NCBI RefSeq assembly: GCF_016428855.1
Contig: NZ_JAELTN010000036.1
Span: 1 to 55,419 of the forward strand
DNA length: 55,419 nucleotides
Source of the DNA: Pedobacter sp. ASV28
GTDB lineage: Bacteria > Bacteroidota > Bacteroidia > Sphingobacteriales > Sphingobacteriaceae
Direction of reading: 5' to 3'
Position numbers and translations under genes: made by a program. The notes beneath the pieces were generated by a model, which saw nothing but the letters and a program-made list of their open reading frames with translations, searched no databases and was not told the origin of the DNA. Shown here piece by piece: positions 25,241 through 33,669 of this stretch (position 1 is its first letter; every line of letters starts with the position of its first letter).

Positions 25241-26470
25241 ATGAAAAGGAAGAAGATAGTCACCGACCAAGATTATGCCGAATTTCGCATAGATAATATA
25301 GTAGATGTCATCAAGTCGAAACAGTATAAGACACTCCTATCGGTCAACAGTAAAATACTGGAATTATTTTGGTCTATTGGAGGCCTGCTGAACAATGCCC
25401 TGTACGAAAAAAAATCTACACCGGCACAACTGATAAGAGAAGGGGTGGCCGCTACGCTCATGCCGGTATATGGTACATGCTTTTCTGCAGAAAACCTGTC
25501 CATTATGCAAGATTTTTCTAACGTATGTTCTTGTGTAAAACTACAGGCCATTACGTCAAAGGTAAGTTGGAAATACATTAGGGTGCTTAACCAACTGCAA
25601 GACCCCAACGCATGGACACATTACATACTTCTTATGTATAAAAAATCTTTAACTCCCGATCAGCTACAGGACCTTATAGATAAGGATACGCCTACGTTCA
25701 AAGATGGAGCAGAACAGGACCTACATTACCTACGGATAGATCATAAAGACTTGCATCACAGAATGATCATGGATGTTGACCTATTCTTTAAGGAAGAAGC
25801 CAACGATTTTCGGAGCTTGCTCATACCCAAAGAAAAGGTTTCTTATACCGGACTAAAGGATGAACTGGAAGTGAAACTGTTGTCGGACATTCAGGAACGT
25901 GTATACGCTTTTCAAGCGCTCTGCTATGACGCTTTACAGTCACGCCTCAATTACGCATTTCAGGAGATAGGTCGCGAAGTGTCAACTGCAAGTGTGGCCA
26001 TAGCAACTACAATGACACAGGACGAAGTGCTAAACAAGGTTATCACGCAACTTAACAACCGCTATTTAGACAAGGCATGGCTTTTGGCCTGCCTGAAATT
26101 TGCAGAAGCCTACCAGAATGAATTTGCCGATTTTCTCGACTTAGTAAGTTTTGCCCACATTAAGGTACTGCTAACTGTTGCTGACAAATTGGAAAGGGAA
26201 CGATATGCTACAGTGGCCTATGAGAAAAGATTAACGCCCGAACAGCTAGCAACATATATAGCCGAAGGAAAAACAAGTCCTAAGCCAGTGAGTGATTTAA
26301 CAAAAACGCCCGAACCTCCTGAAAAGATCCGTAAGGTCATATCAAAAAAAGGAAATATTAAGGTAGTGACGACAGTCCTAGCAGTTGAGCAGCAAATAAG
26401 CACAGAACCCGACATGAACATGAATATTTTTGCAAATATGGATATTACGGCTTTTTTGAAAGATGCCTAA
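25241..26470 (+). CDS. DUF1016-N-like protein without recognisable nuclease domain, 409 aa
   Basis: Residues about 35-110 (VNSKILELFWSIGGLLNNAL through FSAENLSIMQDFSNV) follow the pattern of the DUF1016 N-terminal domain of YhcG-type proteins: N-x5-LFWSIG, then a short helix pair, then GTCFSAENLSIMQDF. In YhcG this is a winged-helix-like DNA-binding part that precedes a PDDEXK nuclease. Here the rest (about 110-409) is helical and I find no PD-(D/E)XK motif, so the domain seems to be paired with a different effector. The C-terminal tail has a KTPEPPEKIRKVISKKGNIKVVT basic stretch. It follows the lipoprotein gene by 47 bp. Confidence 0.6.
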   Translation: MKRKKIVTDQDYAEFRIDNIVDVIKSKQYKTLLSVNSKILELFWSIGGLLNNALYEKKSTPAQLIREGVAATLMPVYGTCFSAENLSIMQDFSNVCSCVKLQAITSKVSWKYIRVLNQLQDPNAWTHYILLMYKKSLTPDQLQDLIDKDTPTFKDGAEQDLHYLRIDHKDLHHRMIMDVDLFFKEEANDFRSLLIPKEKVSYTGLKDELEVKLLSDIQERVYAFQALCYDALQSRLNYAFQEIGREVSTASVAIATTMTQDEVLNKVITQLNNRYLDKAWLLACLKFAEAYQNEFADFLDLVSFAHIKVLLTVADKLERERYATVAYEKRLTPEQLATYIAEGKTSPKPVSDLTKTPEPPEKIRKVISKKGNIKVVTTVLAVEQQISTEPDMNMNIFANMDITAFLKDA

Positions 26471-26638
26471 CCTGTAGTTTTTAGTTTAAGAACGGATTTT
26501 TGGAAGTCGGTATATCTGTCATTACAGAAGAGCGAAGCGCTGGATTTGATTTCTTATTAAATCTAGTGTGACTACCTAGCTAAGTGGCCACACCAACCTG
26601 ATCATCTTTTTCCTTTTTGAAGTTAAAAAAATGTGAGA

Positions 26639-28060
26639 TTAGTATTTTGACTTGTTTGCATAACCAGCTATAAATAAACCAAAGGTAAATGCCCCCAACA
26701 ATGCCTCAGAAGCTAATAATAATTTATACTCACCAACATGAAAGGGCTTATAATCCCCAAAGCCAAGAGTTGTAAACATAATTGATGAAAGATAAAATGA
26801 ATTGGTCAGGTTACCACGAATGTCTTCAATATTTGATATAAAATACAAACCGGTATAAGCAAACACAATGAACATAGAGCATAGAAAAGTCCTAAAAGGT
26901 CTTTCTCCAAAACCCCAAAGCAAATAAGAAAGAAAATCTGAAATAGTAGAACCTAATTTTGAAAAATTATGCTTTAGCATTACTAGGCCATTATCAAAAT
27001 GATTTTTCCAGATTAACTCAACCGCTCTCTTAAATTCTAACTGTGCAAAGTTGTATTTCAGTTCATAGTATCGCTCTTTATAATATGCTTCACCTGCTTC
27101 CTTTCTATGACCATTGTTTTGAAATAAAACCCTAAATCTCTTATAATTTTCTGCTGTCATGCCATATGTTCTAACCACTCCCGTATGCCATTCTTTTTTT
27201 GGAGGCGTGTAGATTAAGTTGTCAACCTCAACTCTATTGAATGAAAACCTAGAAGCCGAACAATCTTTGACTATAAAGTTTATGAGCGATGAGTTTTCAA
27301 ACTCAGCAGCAAAAAGGTCGCAATCATAAAATTCTGTCCAATAAAAACGAGAGTTAAGACTTTTTAACTCTTCAAAGTGACAGGCGTAAAATTTGGAGAA
27401 ATTGACGATGCAGTTATTGAACTTCAAATGCCTGCAACTAGAATAAAATATATTAGTTTCCCTACTCAAACTATCTTTTCCTTCAATTTCAAGAAAATCC
27501 AAATCTGTAAAATCAAGGTTGCGGAATAATATATCATCCCATCCATTGATCTTTGTTCCGCCCAGTTTTAAAACGGTTATACCTGGAGATATTGTCGCAC
27601 TACAAATTTCTGGAGCATCGGGGGTGTTAAAAGCAATATATCTAAAAGTATCAAATTCGCCATTAAAGTTTGTTTTTACAATTTTGTCGGTTTTTAGTTT
27701 TTCCTTGGCCCAAAAAAAATAAGGCTTAAATCTATACTGTACTGTTTTTTCTTTTTCTCCTTCGTATGTTTTTTTTAATCTTTTATCGTGGGACTTATCT
27801 TCAATTGGAACAAAAAAATAGTCGTCACTTCCATATTCGTTGGTCTTGAATAAAATAGTTTCTTTATTCCAATAGAAAAAAGAGCCAGGCTTATTTGTGT
27901 TCAGTATAAAATCAATTGAAAATTCATATAAGTGTAGCCACTCGTCAAAATGTGGAAGTGTTTTTTGAAAACAATCAAATAGATGTTTAAGGTCATTTTC
28001 ACGTCTCCATTTGTTAAATTCCAAAGGTGGTAATTTCCACAGATCCGCTGGCTTAATCAT
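26639..28060 (-). CDS. Pentapeptide-like domain fused to a two-helix potassium channel, 473 aa
   Basis: The last 90 residues are a 2TM ion-channel module: TM1 at about 385-405 (FRTFLCSMFIVFAYTGLYF), pore loop with the selectivity filter TTLGFGD at 430-436, and TM2 at about 447-466. The filter fits the potassium-channel signature T-x-G-[YF]-G-D. Residues about 190-280 contain a run of pentapeptide-like steps (FRNLDFTDLDFLEIEG; LKFNNCIVNFSKFYACHFEE; FYDCDLFAAEFENSSL). Residues about 280-370 are helical. The N-terminal part is unrecognised. Such fusions would sense something in the cytoplasm and gate K+ flow. Codon use is AT-rich. A single gene with no partner visible. Confidence 0.8.
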   Translation of the reverse strand: MIKPADLWKLPPLEFNKWRRENDLKHLFDCFQKTLPHFDEWLHLYEFSIDFILNTNKPGSFFYWNKETILFKTNEYGSDDYFFVPIEDKSHDKRLKKTYEGEKEKTVQYRFKPYFFWAKEKLKTDKIVKTNFNGEFDTFRYIAFNTPDAPEICSATISPGITVLKLGGTKINGWDDILFRNLDFTDLDFLEIEGKDSLSRETNIFYSSCRHLKFNNCIVNFSKFYACHFEELKSLNSRFYWTEFYDCDLFAAEFENSSLINFIVKDCSASRFSFNRVEVDNLIYTPPKKEWHTGVVRTYGMTAENYKRFRVLFQNNGHRKEAGEAYYKERYYELKYNFAQLEFKRAVELIWKNHFDNGLVMLKHNFSKLGSTISDFLSYLLWGFGERPFRTFLCSMFIVFAYTGLYFISNIEDIRGNLTNSFYLSSIMFTTLGFGDYKPFHVGEYKLLLASEALLGAFTFGLFIAGYANKSKY

Positions 28061-28245
28061 TAAATTATTGTCTTTTTTTAGTTATTAATATCCCTATTAT
28101 TAGCTTTCTTGACAACCATCATCTAACAAGATATTAAAAGTTTTAGTTATTATCTCCACCGACAAACTATTATTGATATTTCATATTTATTGAAAAGATA
28201 CCTTATGGCCTGCCCATTTAACTTAGACAAGCCCTAGGCGAAAAG

Positions 28246-28536
28246 CTATTTTGCACTAAACCCCTTCAGCTTTTCATTCAGGCCGTTAAGTCCAGCTTTT
28301 TCAAGGCAATCGCCAATAATGGCCTGCAGTTCACTGCCTGCTTCTGGCGGAAAAAAGGAAAGCACGCTACCCTTGTCCTTGGCGGCTGCCTGTAGGCCTT
28401 CTTCCAGTACCTGGCTCAACAAGAGCAGTTGCTTACGGCTTATGGCCTGGTTCAATCTTACATTTTCGTTCATTCCCGGTACACAGAGCAGTGTATCGTA
28501 CAGTTTGGTCATTTCGCTCCCCGTCATCTTTACCAC
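28246..28536 (-). CDS. Small hypothetical protein, 96 aa
   Basis: A helical acidic protein starting MVKMTGSEMTKLYDTLLCVPGM (alternative start at the Met of residue 4). No membrane helix or motif. The spacing of charged residues in the centre (AISRKQLLLLSQVLEEGLQAAAKDKG) is that of a normal coding region. Its own strand carries an optimal AAGGAGGT sequence further upstream (28577-28584), which is too far away to be its ribosome binding site. It is head-to-head with the small frame at 28568. Confidence 0.6.
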   Translation of the reverse strand: MVKMTGSEMTKLYDTLLCVPGMNENVRLNQAISRKQLLLLSQVLEEGLQAAAKDKGSVLSFFPPEAGSELQAIIGDCLEKAGLNGLNEKLKGFSAK

Positions 28537-28567
28537 ATTTTAATTTCTTCAAATTTAGCAAAGGGAC

Positions 28568-28708
28568 ATGGCTTTCACCTCCTTAGAATTTAAACAGGTA
28601 CTCGATAAACAAATTGCGTATTTACCCTTGGTAGAAATTAATCTTTTTGTTCTACTCCCAAAGCCTGCTATAACGGTCTTTGTAATTGAAAAAGAAATAG
28701 GGAAATGA
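28568..28708 (+). CDS. Possible small gene or gene relic, 46 aa
   Basis: An ATG-initiated frame (MAFTSLEFKQVLDKQIAY, then a hydrophobic run with VEINLFVLLPKPAITVFVI). The start region shares 17 identical bases (acctccttagaatttaa at 28577-28593) with 32145-32161, where a similar ATGGC start is stopped after eight codons. This suggests that both are remnants or duplicates of the 5' end of one gene. No family recognised. Confidence 0.25.
   Translation: MAFTSLEFKQVLDKQIAYLPLVEINLFVLLPKPAITVFVIEKEIGK
28577..28593. repeat. 17-bp repeat acctccttagaatttaa, copy 1
   Basis: Identical to 32145-32161, 3.6 kb away. Read on the minus strand it contains AAGGAGGT, the sequence complementary to the 16S rRNA 3' end. 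No gene begins right behind either copy on that strand. Confidence 0.5.
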
Positions 28709-28845
28709 TAAAACACTAAGGCATAGCCGTATTGAATAAGAACGGAAAAAGGAAGAGGGATTTATCTTTAAAAATAGGGGTAAATCCTCATGCCCAAATA
28801 ATTATTGAATATGAAAAAGAGAGTAACTTGAAGAAGAAGTGCAAG

Positions 28846-28872
28846 GGATAGGTTCATTCCTAAATCCTATCC
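28846..28872 (-). terminator. Hairpin downstream of the 49-codon peptide gene
   Basis: GGATAGG (28846-28852) pairs with CCTATCC (28866-28872), a 7-bp stem 64 bp beyond the stop of the minus-strand peptide gene. The T-run behind it on the minus strand is weak, so the call as terminator is tentative. Confidence 0.3.
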
Positions 28873-28935
28873 TTTGCCAATGCATCTACATTTAAGAATT
28901 AAGTGTTCACATATAGCTTTGTAAACATTCAGGTC

Positions 28936-29085
28936 CTACTTCACAAAACCAGTACCTGCAGGACAAGTTGGATACATTGAGGCAATTGTTGTGGTTGGTG
29001 GATCACTTGGTGCTCCCCTTTTTGCAGCGTCTACATTTCTCTTAAAGCTGAATAGGGTCTTTTTTTGAATTTTTAGGTTTTTCAT
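28936..29085 (-). CDS. RiPP-like precursor or signalling peptide A, 49 aa
   Basis: A short gene (ATG at 29083-29085, TAG at 28936-28938) with a good ribosome binding site (GGAG at 29089-29092, minus strand, three bases from the start). The product begins MKNLKIQKKTLFSF, a basic amphipathic leader, and the tail from residue 26 is PSDPPTTTIASMYPTCPAG, rich in Thr, Pro and one Cys. The leader shape (LxI-x-KKT-LF-x-F) resembles Bacteroidota class I lanthipeptide-type leaders (LxLxKxTIxxL). It is divergent from the LytS-like kinase gene (29192), and a relative (42293-42463) sits in the same way beside another LytS/LytTR pair. No modification enzyme is near; it may be processed elsewhere or act as an exported signal. 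Confidence 0.6.
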   Translation of the reverse strand: MKNLKIQKKTLFSFKRNVDAAKRGAPSDPPTTTIASMYPTCPAGTGFVK

Positions 29086-29191
29086 AATCTCCGTTTTTAA
29101 AGTTCATAACTAAATTAATCATGATATATGTTTTGCCCAATGGTATTATGCAGAAAGCACCTGTCCTTGTGTAAATGACAGTTCTGCTGAT

Positions 29192-30268
29192 GTGAAAATA
29201 ATTGAGAAGACCGCTTATAGACGTTTTATGATAGCAAAAAGAACATTTCGGAACCATTTCTTCGCTGTATTGGCTGTGATTGCATATGAACAGGGTACTA
29301 TACTTATATATTACCACAAATTACTCGTGCCCGAATTGATATATTACCTTGCTGATGTTCCATTTTTTTATCTATGTGCTTACTTTCTATTTCCCATAAA
29401 ATTTGAAAGAAACAAGAGGTGGAGCAAGGTTATTTTTAGGTTCATACTTTATGCAGCTTGTTTTCTTCTTGCGGAAACACTAGCTTGTATAATTGTTCAA
29501 TACTACAGGAGCGGAGAAGTTTATATTCCAACGAGGTCAGTCTTTTATAAAAAAGTATTGGTCCGTTGGTTTTACATTTCCGGATTTAGTTATGCTTACT
29601 ACCAAACTCTTTTGGGTATAAGAAAGGCCAAAATTTCCCGCCAACACGAACTTCAATTGATGGAACAGGAGCGCAACCAGGCCGAGTTGGAAAATGCCTT
29701 TTTACGTTCACAGATCAACCCACACTTATTGTTCAATACGCTGCAGTTTATCCAGTACCAGGTAGAGCGAGGTTCTGCCAAGGCTGTACAGGCGGTACAG
29801 TTGTTGGGCGAGATTATGCACTACTCCCTAAAGGCTACCGCCCAAAACAATGCCGTACCCTTGCAAGAGGAATTGTTTTATATCGAACAATATGTAACGC
29901 TTATTCGGCTGCGCAACGACAATAGGCAATTTTTTGAACTTACCATAAACCAGGATGAAGCGGCCGCTGGCCTGAAACTGCCATCGGGTATCCTCATCAA
30001 TTTTATAGAAAATATTTTTAAGCATGGTGATCTTTCCATACAGGAAGATCCGGCCACTGCGCATATAGAAATTCATGGCCCAAAACTATCCATGCAGGTA
30101 CGAAACCTTAAAAGAACCGAACCGGTTTACCGAACCACAGGCACTGGAATGGCCAATGTTACCAAACGTTTAGACCTGCTTTATCCCAACCGTTATACCT
30201 TGCGGTCATCTGTAAAAAATAACCATTATCACCTTTACTTTGAAATTGAGCTGAACTATGAAAATTAA
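29192..30268 (+). CDS. LytS-type sensor histidine kinase (LytTR system 1)
   Basis: About 358 aa from GTG 29192; ATG 29228 is an alternative start. The N-terminal 140 residues form about four membrane helices with no large extracellular domain. A linker coiled coil (QHELQLMEQERNQAELENAF) is followed by the His_kinase (PF06580) signature RSQINPHLLFNTL with the phospho-acceptor His near residue 178. The ATPase N-box is IENIFKHG (Asn near residue 274). The G-rich motif of the lid is short, as is usual for the family. It overlaps the LytTR regulator gene by 11 bp and is divergent from peptide gene A, which supports a peptide-responsive system. Confidence 0.92.
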   Translation: MKIIEKTAYRRFMIAKRTFRNHFFAVLAVIAYEQGTILIYYHKLLVPELIYYLADVPFFYLCAYFLFPIKFERNKRWSKVIFRFILYAACFLLAETLACIIVQYYRSGEVYIPTRSVFYKKVLVRWFYISGFSYAYYQTLLGIRKAKISRQHELQLMEQERNQAELENAFLRSQINPHLLFNTLQFIQYQVERGSAKAVQAVQLLGEIMHYSLKATAQNNAVPLQEELFYIEQYVTLIRLRNDNRQFFELTINQDEAAAGLKLPSGILINFIENIFKHGDLSIQEDPATAHIEIHGPKLSMQVRNLKRTEPVYRTTGTGMANVTKRLDLLYPNRYTLRSSVKNNHYHLYFEIELNYEN

Positions 30269-30977
30269 ATGCTTCGTCATTGACGATGAACCCTATGCTG
30301 TTGAATTTCTTTCGGGCTTTATAGAACGTACCCTTGATCTGGAACTGGTGGGTTCGGCTACCGACCCATTGGAGGCCTTGAGCAAAATTCTGTCAAGGGA
30401 GATTGTTGCCGACATTATTTTTCTGGACATTGAGATGCCCAAAATAAACGGCCTTGACTTTGCAGCGCAGGCAGGCCATTTGGCCAAGATTGTACTGGTT
30501 ACTGGCAATGATACACAGTCGCTACAGGCCTATGAATTGGGCGTGATAGACTATCTGCTTAAACCTGTATCTTATATGCGTTTTACAAGTTGTATAAACC
30601 GCATTAAAAAGTATGTGGCCGAAGCCAGTGAACCTACTCCAGCTACAGGTGGCAAGATCGCCCTGCGCCACGGCCTCAACAATGCCATCACCTATGTAGA
30701 GCTAAAGGACATTACCCACGTAGAGGCCAGTTCAAACTATTGTATAGTCTATTCTGAAAAACTGCCATCTATTAAGACCCACATTAGCCTGAGCGAAATG
30801 GAATACCAGTTGGGCCGGGATTTTTTGCGAGTGCACAGGTCGTTCATTGTGAACCTTGCAAAGATCATCCGCTTTTTTGGCAATACCATTGTAATTGGTA
30901 AGAATACCGAAATACCCTTGGGTAAAAATTATAGGGACGAGTTTATGAAGGCCACTAATAGCGGTGGAACGAGATGA
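30258..30977 (+). CDS. LytTR-family response regulator 1
   Basis: 239 aa. The receiver domain (about 1-120) has the acidic pair DD at 9-10, the phosphorylated Asp at 57 (IIFLDIEMPKING) and the conserved Thr/Lys region (LVTGND; DYLLKPVSY). The LytTR DNA-binding domain (about 135-235) has HVEASSNYCIVYS and FLRVHRSFIVNLAKI. It overlaps the kinase gene by 11 bp, so the two are translationally coupled. LytTR regulators bind direct repeats near their targets; the divergent kinase/peptide gap is the obvious place to look for a site. Confidence 0.95.
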   Translation: MKIKCFVIDDEPYAVEFLSGFIERTLDLELVGSATDPLEALSKILSREIVADIIFLDIEMPKINGLDFAAQAGHLAKIVLVTGNDTQSLQAYELGVIDYLLKPVSYMRFTSCINRIKKYVAEASEPTPATGGKIALRHGLNNAITYVELKDITHVEASSNYCIVYSEKLPSIKTHISLSEMEYQLGRDFLRVHRSFIVNLAKIIRFFGNTIVIGKNTEIPLGKNYRDEFMKATNSGGTR

Positions 30978-30989
30978 TACAGGGTACCT

Positions 30990-32012
30990 TTATAATTTCT
31001 TATGGACCAGGGCAAGGTATTTCATGCCTGTAGTATCGTATATCTTTTCAGGGTTCTCTAGCTTTAAGGCCGAATATACCGAGTTGATAAAACCTGGCGC
31101 ACCCAATATGGCCCCCTTCAAATTACCGACGGTAGAGATCCCGATCACTGCATTGATCAGCCCAAACACGGTGTTAAATACAATGTCCTTCCAATTGCTT
31201 TCGGTCATTCGTGCCGTAAGCAGCTCTTTGTATTGGTTGAGTTCTTCTACTCTATTACGCATCAACTCCTCGTTGTCGTAGCGGTCATCCAACGCTATCT
31301 GTTCTATCACATTGCGAAATACCCTAAGTTCATTTTGATATTTAATCTTAAAATCTAGCAATTGTGCTAGTTCAATATAGGCAGGCCCAGGCATAATTTT
31401 AGCTAAGGCGGTATTTCTCCTTATCGTTACTTGCTCATCAATCGGTTTTTTCTTATAGGAAAGCATAAATGACGGCCTTTTGAAACCAATATCAGTTACT
31501 GGCAATAGCTCGAGTTTATCGGCAACAATGTTGCTCAGATAAGACATGAGGTAATTGGCCGTTGTTTTTTCTACTTCATAAAAGTTATCGTGATGCGGTC
31601 TTGCCAAGCCAAGTTTCTGTAGGTTATACATCAGATCAGCATTGAATTTCTCCCTACTAATTAACGATGGCTCATGATGTCCTGAAAAAGTATGACCATA
31701 CGGTCGTTGGCTGCCCTGCTGTTGGTTGTTGAAATTTTGTCTTTTCAAATTGATACCATACCCTGGGGCTTGTATAAAGTCCATAAATGGTTTTGTGAGG
31801 TGCCCCGGACGATCAAGGGTCTCCATAGGATCTAACGGTATCACAAGGTTTTCCCGAACCAATTCCCTCATAAAAGGATCTAATAGATTAGGATTATGGA
31901 CATGATCACTGGGTACAATGGCACTTATGGTGTCGTAATATAACAGTGAGCGAAAGGTCCAGTTATTTTCGGGCAGGTTAATATAAGGGAAGTACAAGAG
32001 ATGATCGGCCAT
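30990..32012 (-). CDS. DUF6236-like protein, 340 aa
   Basis: The N-terminus LLYFPYINLPENNWTFRSLLYYDTISAIVP has the pattern that opens DUF6236 proteins (LYFPYI-x-WL-x-RALLYWD-x-ISSIVP). The C-terminal third has one or two weakly hydrophobic helices (VFNTVFGLINAVIGISTVGNLKGAIL) that may contact a membrane. No catalytic motif. The gene is single, convergent with the LytTR regulator (12 bp apart), and sits in the accessory region close to the mobilisation block. I have no functional assignment; members occur in variable genome regions. Confidence 0.6.
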   Translation of the reverse strand: MADHLLYFPYINLPENNWTFRSLLYYDTISAIVPSDHVHNPNLLDPFMRELVRENLVIPLDPMETLDRPGHLTKPFMDFIQAPGYGINLKRQNFNNQQQGSQRPYGHTFSGHHEPSLISREKFNADLMYNLQKLGLARPHHDNFYEVEKTTANYLMSYLSNIVADKLELLPVTDIGFKRPSFMLSYKKKPIDEQVTIRRNTALAKIMPGPAYIELAQLLDFKIKYQNELRVFRNVIEQIALDDRYDNEELMRNRVEELNQYKELLTARMTESNWKDIVFNTVFGLINAVIGISTVGNLKGAILGAPGFINSVYSALKLENPEKIYDTTGMKYLALVHKKL

Positions 32013-32144
32013 AGAAAGTAGGTTTGATATTCACCTAAATCTATAAAATTATTTTTAAAGTCATTTCATACCCACGACCAATGGCTATAGCGCAGCGCTT
32101 TTTTCTTTTCACCAGTTTGATCTGCTTATGGCCTCTTTTATTTT

Positions 32145-32161
32145 ACCTCCTTAGAATTTAA
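32145..32161. repeat. 17-bp repeat acctccttagaatttaa, copy 2
   Basis: See 28577-28593. Here the plus-strand ATGGC start (32128) is closed after eight codons by a stop inside the repeat, so no gene is made. It lies in the short leader region before the primase-like gene at 32238. Confidence 0.5.
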
Positions 32162-32237
32162 GGGGGTAGCCTGTCTATGTACAGCGCTTTTTACTTTTGT
32201 ATCACTTCGATAGTGAAAGAGATAAAAGTGAAAAGGA

Positions 32238-33152
32238 ATGGAGAACATAGATTGGCAACAGATCAGGAACATTGACCTGGTGCATTACCTGGCGCAATTG
32301 GGCATAGAGCCGAAAAATATAAGGGGAAATGATTTTTGGTACCATTCCCCATTTAGGGAAGAGAGAACACCATCGTTCAAAGTAAACAGGGAAAAGAATG
32401 TTTGGTACGATTGGGGCGAAGGGAAGGGAGGCAACCTTATAGACTTTGCCATGCGCTACCACAATTGTACCGTTGCAGAATTTTTGCAGGGCCTGAAGGG
32501 AACCCTACTCATGCAAAAACCTGGATCTGTAAAAAAAACATTTGTCGAAGAAGAAAGGGCTATTAAAATTGTTGGTGAACGAAGCATTTGGTCTTATGCT
32601 CTTATCAATTACATTAAGCAACGTAACATACCCTTGGCCATTGCCGAAAAGTATTGCAGAGAAGTGCTCTATACCATGAAGGGTAAGCAGTATTATGGCA
32701 TTGGTTTTAAGAACGATCTTGGTGGTTTTGAAATACGCAACGCTCATGTAAAGATCAGCAGTTCACCAAAGGGCTTTACCAGCATAAAAAACGGTGCACA
32801 AAATATCTGTGTGTTTGAAGGCTTCTTTGATTTTCTTTCGTTCAGGACACTGCACCAACACCTCCCCGAAAATAGCTTCGATTTTATGATCCTCAACTCT
32901 CTTTCTTTTTTTGAAAGGGCAAGACCTGTAATGGAACAGTACCAGCAAAGACACCTCTATCTTGACCAAGGTAAACGGGGCCAGGAATTTACCACCTATG
33001 CTACCTCACTTAGCAAAAGCTATATAGACGAAAGCTCCCTTTACCGCAACCATGATGACCTCAATGATTTTCATTGCAATTTCGGCAAGCTGCAAACTCC
33101 CGATAGCCAGTTGCAACAGCAAAAGATAAAGAAGCCACGTAAAGGTTTATAA
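32238..33152 (+). CDS. Mobile-element DNA primase-like protein with Toprim domain
   Basis: 304 aa. The N-terminal 90 residues follow the fold of bacterial primase zinc-finger domains (FWYHSPFREERTPSFKVNREKNVWYDWGEGKGGNLIDF), yet the expected CHC2 zinc ligands are not present. The second half holds a Toprim-like segment (NICVFEGFFDFLSF, glutamate near residue 195, then HLYLDQGKRGQEF). Proteins of this type sit beside mobA/mobB genes of Bacteroidota conjugative elements and are thought to prime the transferred strand. It is the first gene of the mobilisation block. The role is inferred from family and position. Confidence 0.82.
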   Translation: MENIDWQQIRNIDLVHYLAQLGIEPKNIRGNDFWYHSPFREERTPSFKVNREKNVWYDWGEGKGGNLIDFAMRYHNCTVAEFLQGLKGTLLMQKPGSVKKTFVEEERAIKIVGERSIWSYALINYIKQRNIPLAIAEKYCREVLYTMKGKQYYGIGFKNDLGGFEIRNAHVKISSSPKGFTSIKNGAQNICVFEGFFDFLSFRTLHQHLPENSFDFMILNSLSFFERARPVMEQYQQRHLYLDQGKRGQEFTTYATSLSKSYIDESSLYRNHDDLNDFHCNFGKLQTPDSQLQQQKIKKPRKGL

Positions 33153-33276
33153 AATTTCTTAAAGGGAGTTTCCCTGCGTACCGGAAACTGCAAGATGTCG
33201 CATTGTATCACAATGCAGAAAAATTGATAGCCCTTTCCTCCAAAGTCGGGGGCTTGAACGTGAAAAAGATTTAGTG

Positions 33277-33669
33277 ATGAAAGAGAAGAAGAACAACCGC
33301 AACAAATGGCTACACCTGCGCCTTACGGAAGAAGAATATACACAGCTTAACAAGGCCTTTGCCAGCACTACAGAACGCAAACTTAGCGACTATAGCCGTA
33401 AGATCTTATTGGGCAGGCCCATGATTGGCGGCTACCGCAACCTTACCACAGATGCATTGGTAACGGAGTTTGCACAGTTGATAAAAACATTAAATGGTAT
33501 AGGCAACAACTTTAACCAAGTGGTGCACAAACTGCATACGCTACGGCATGACAAAGAGTTTTCCGCCCTGTTTACCGCTTATGAAATGGACAAGCGCAAA
33601 CTGCTGAAAGAGGTGCAGGACATGAGGGATTTCATGAATAAATGTGCGGGACAATGGTTGCAATCATAA
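33277..33669 (+). CDS. Relaxosome accessory protein (MobA/MobC-like, RHH)
   Basis: 130 aa from ATG 33277; the preceding GTG is less likely. The N-terminal motif RNKWLHLRLTEEEYTQLNKAF is a ribbon-helix-helix DNA-binding pattern, followed by the MobC-like region (LSDYSRKILLGRPMIGGYRNL and LIKTLNGIGNNFNQVVHKL). Such proteins bind oriT and help the relaxase nick. The 3' end overlaps the relaxase start, so the two are coupled. The oriT should be just upstream (about 33150-33276). Confidence 0.88.
   Translation: MKEKKNNRNKWLHLRLTEEEYTQLNKAFASTTERKLSDYSRKILLGRPMIGGYRNLTTDALVTEFAQLIKTLNGIGNNFNQVVHKLHTLRHDKEFSALFTAYEMDKRKLLKEVQDMRDFMNKCAGQWLQS

Noticed and set aside
29042..29317. Minus-strand ORF of 91 aa
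   Set aside because: It lies over the kinase start and overlaps the better-supported 49-codon peptide gene in another frame.
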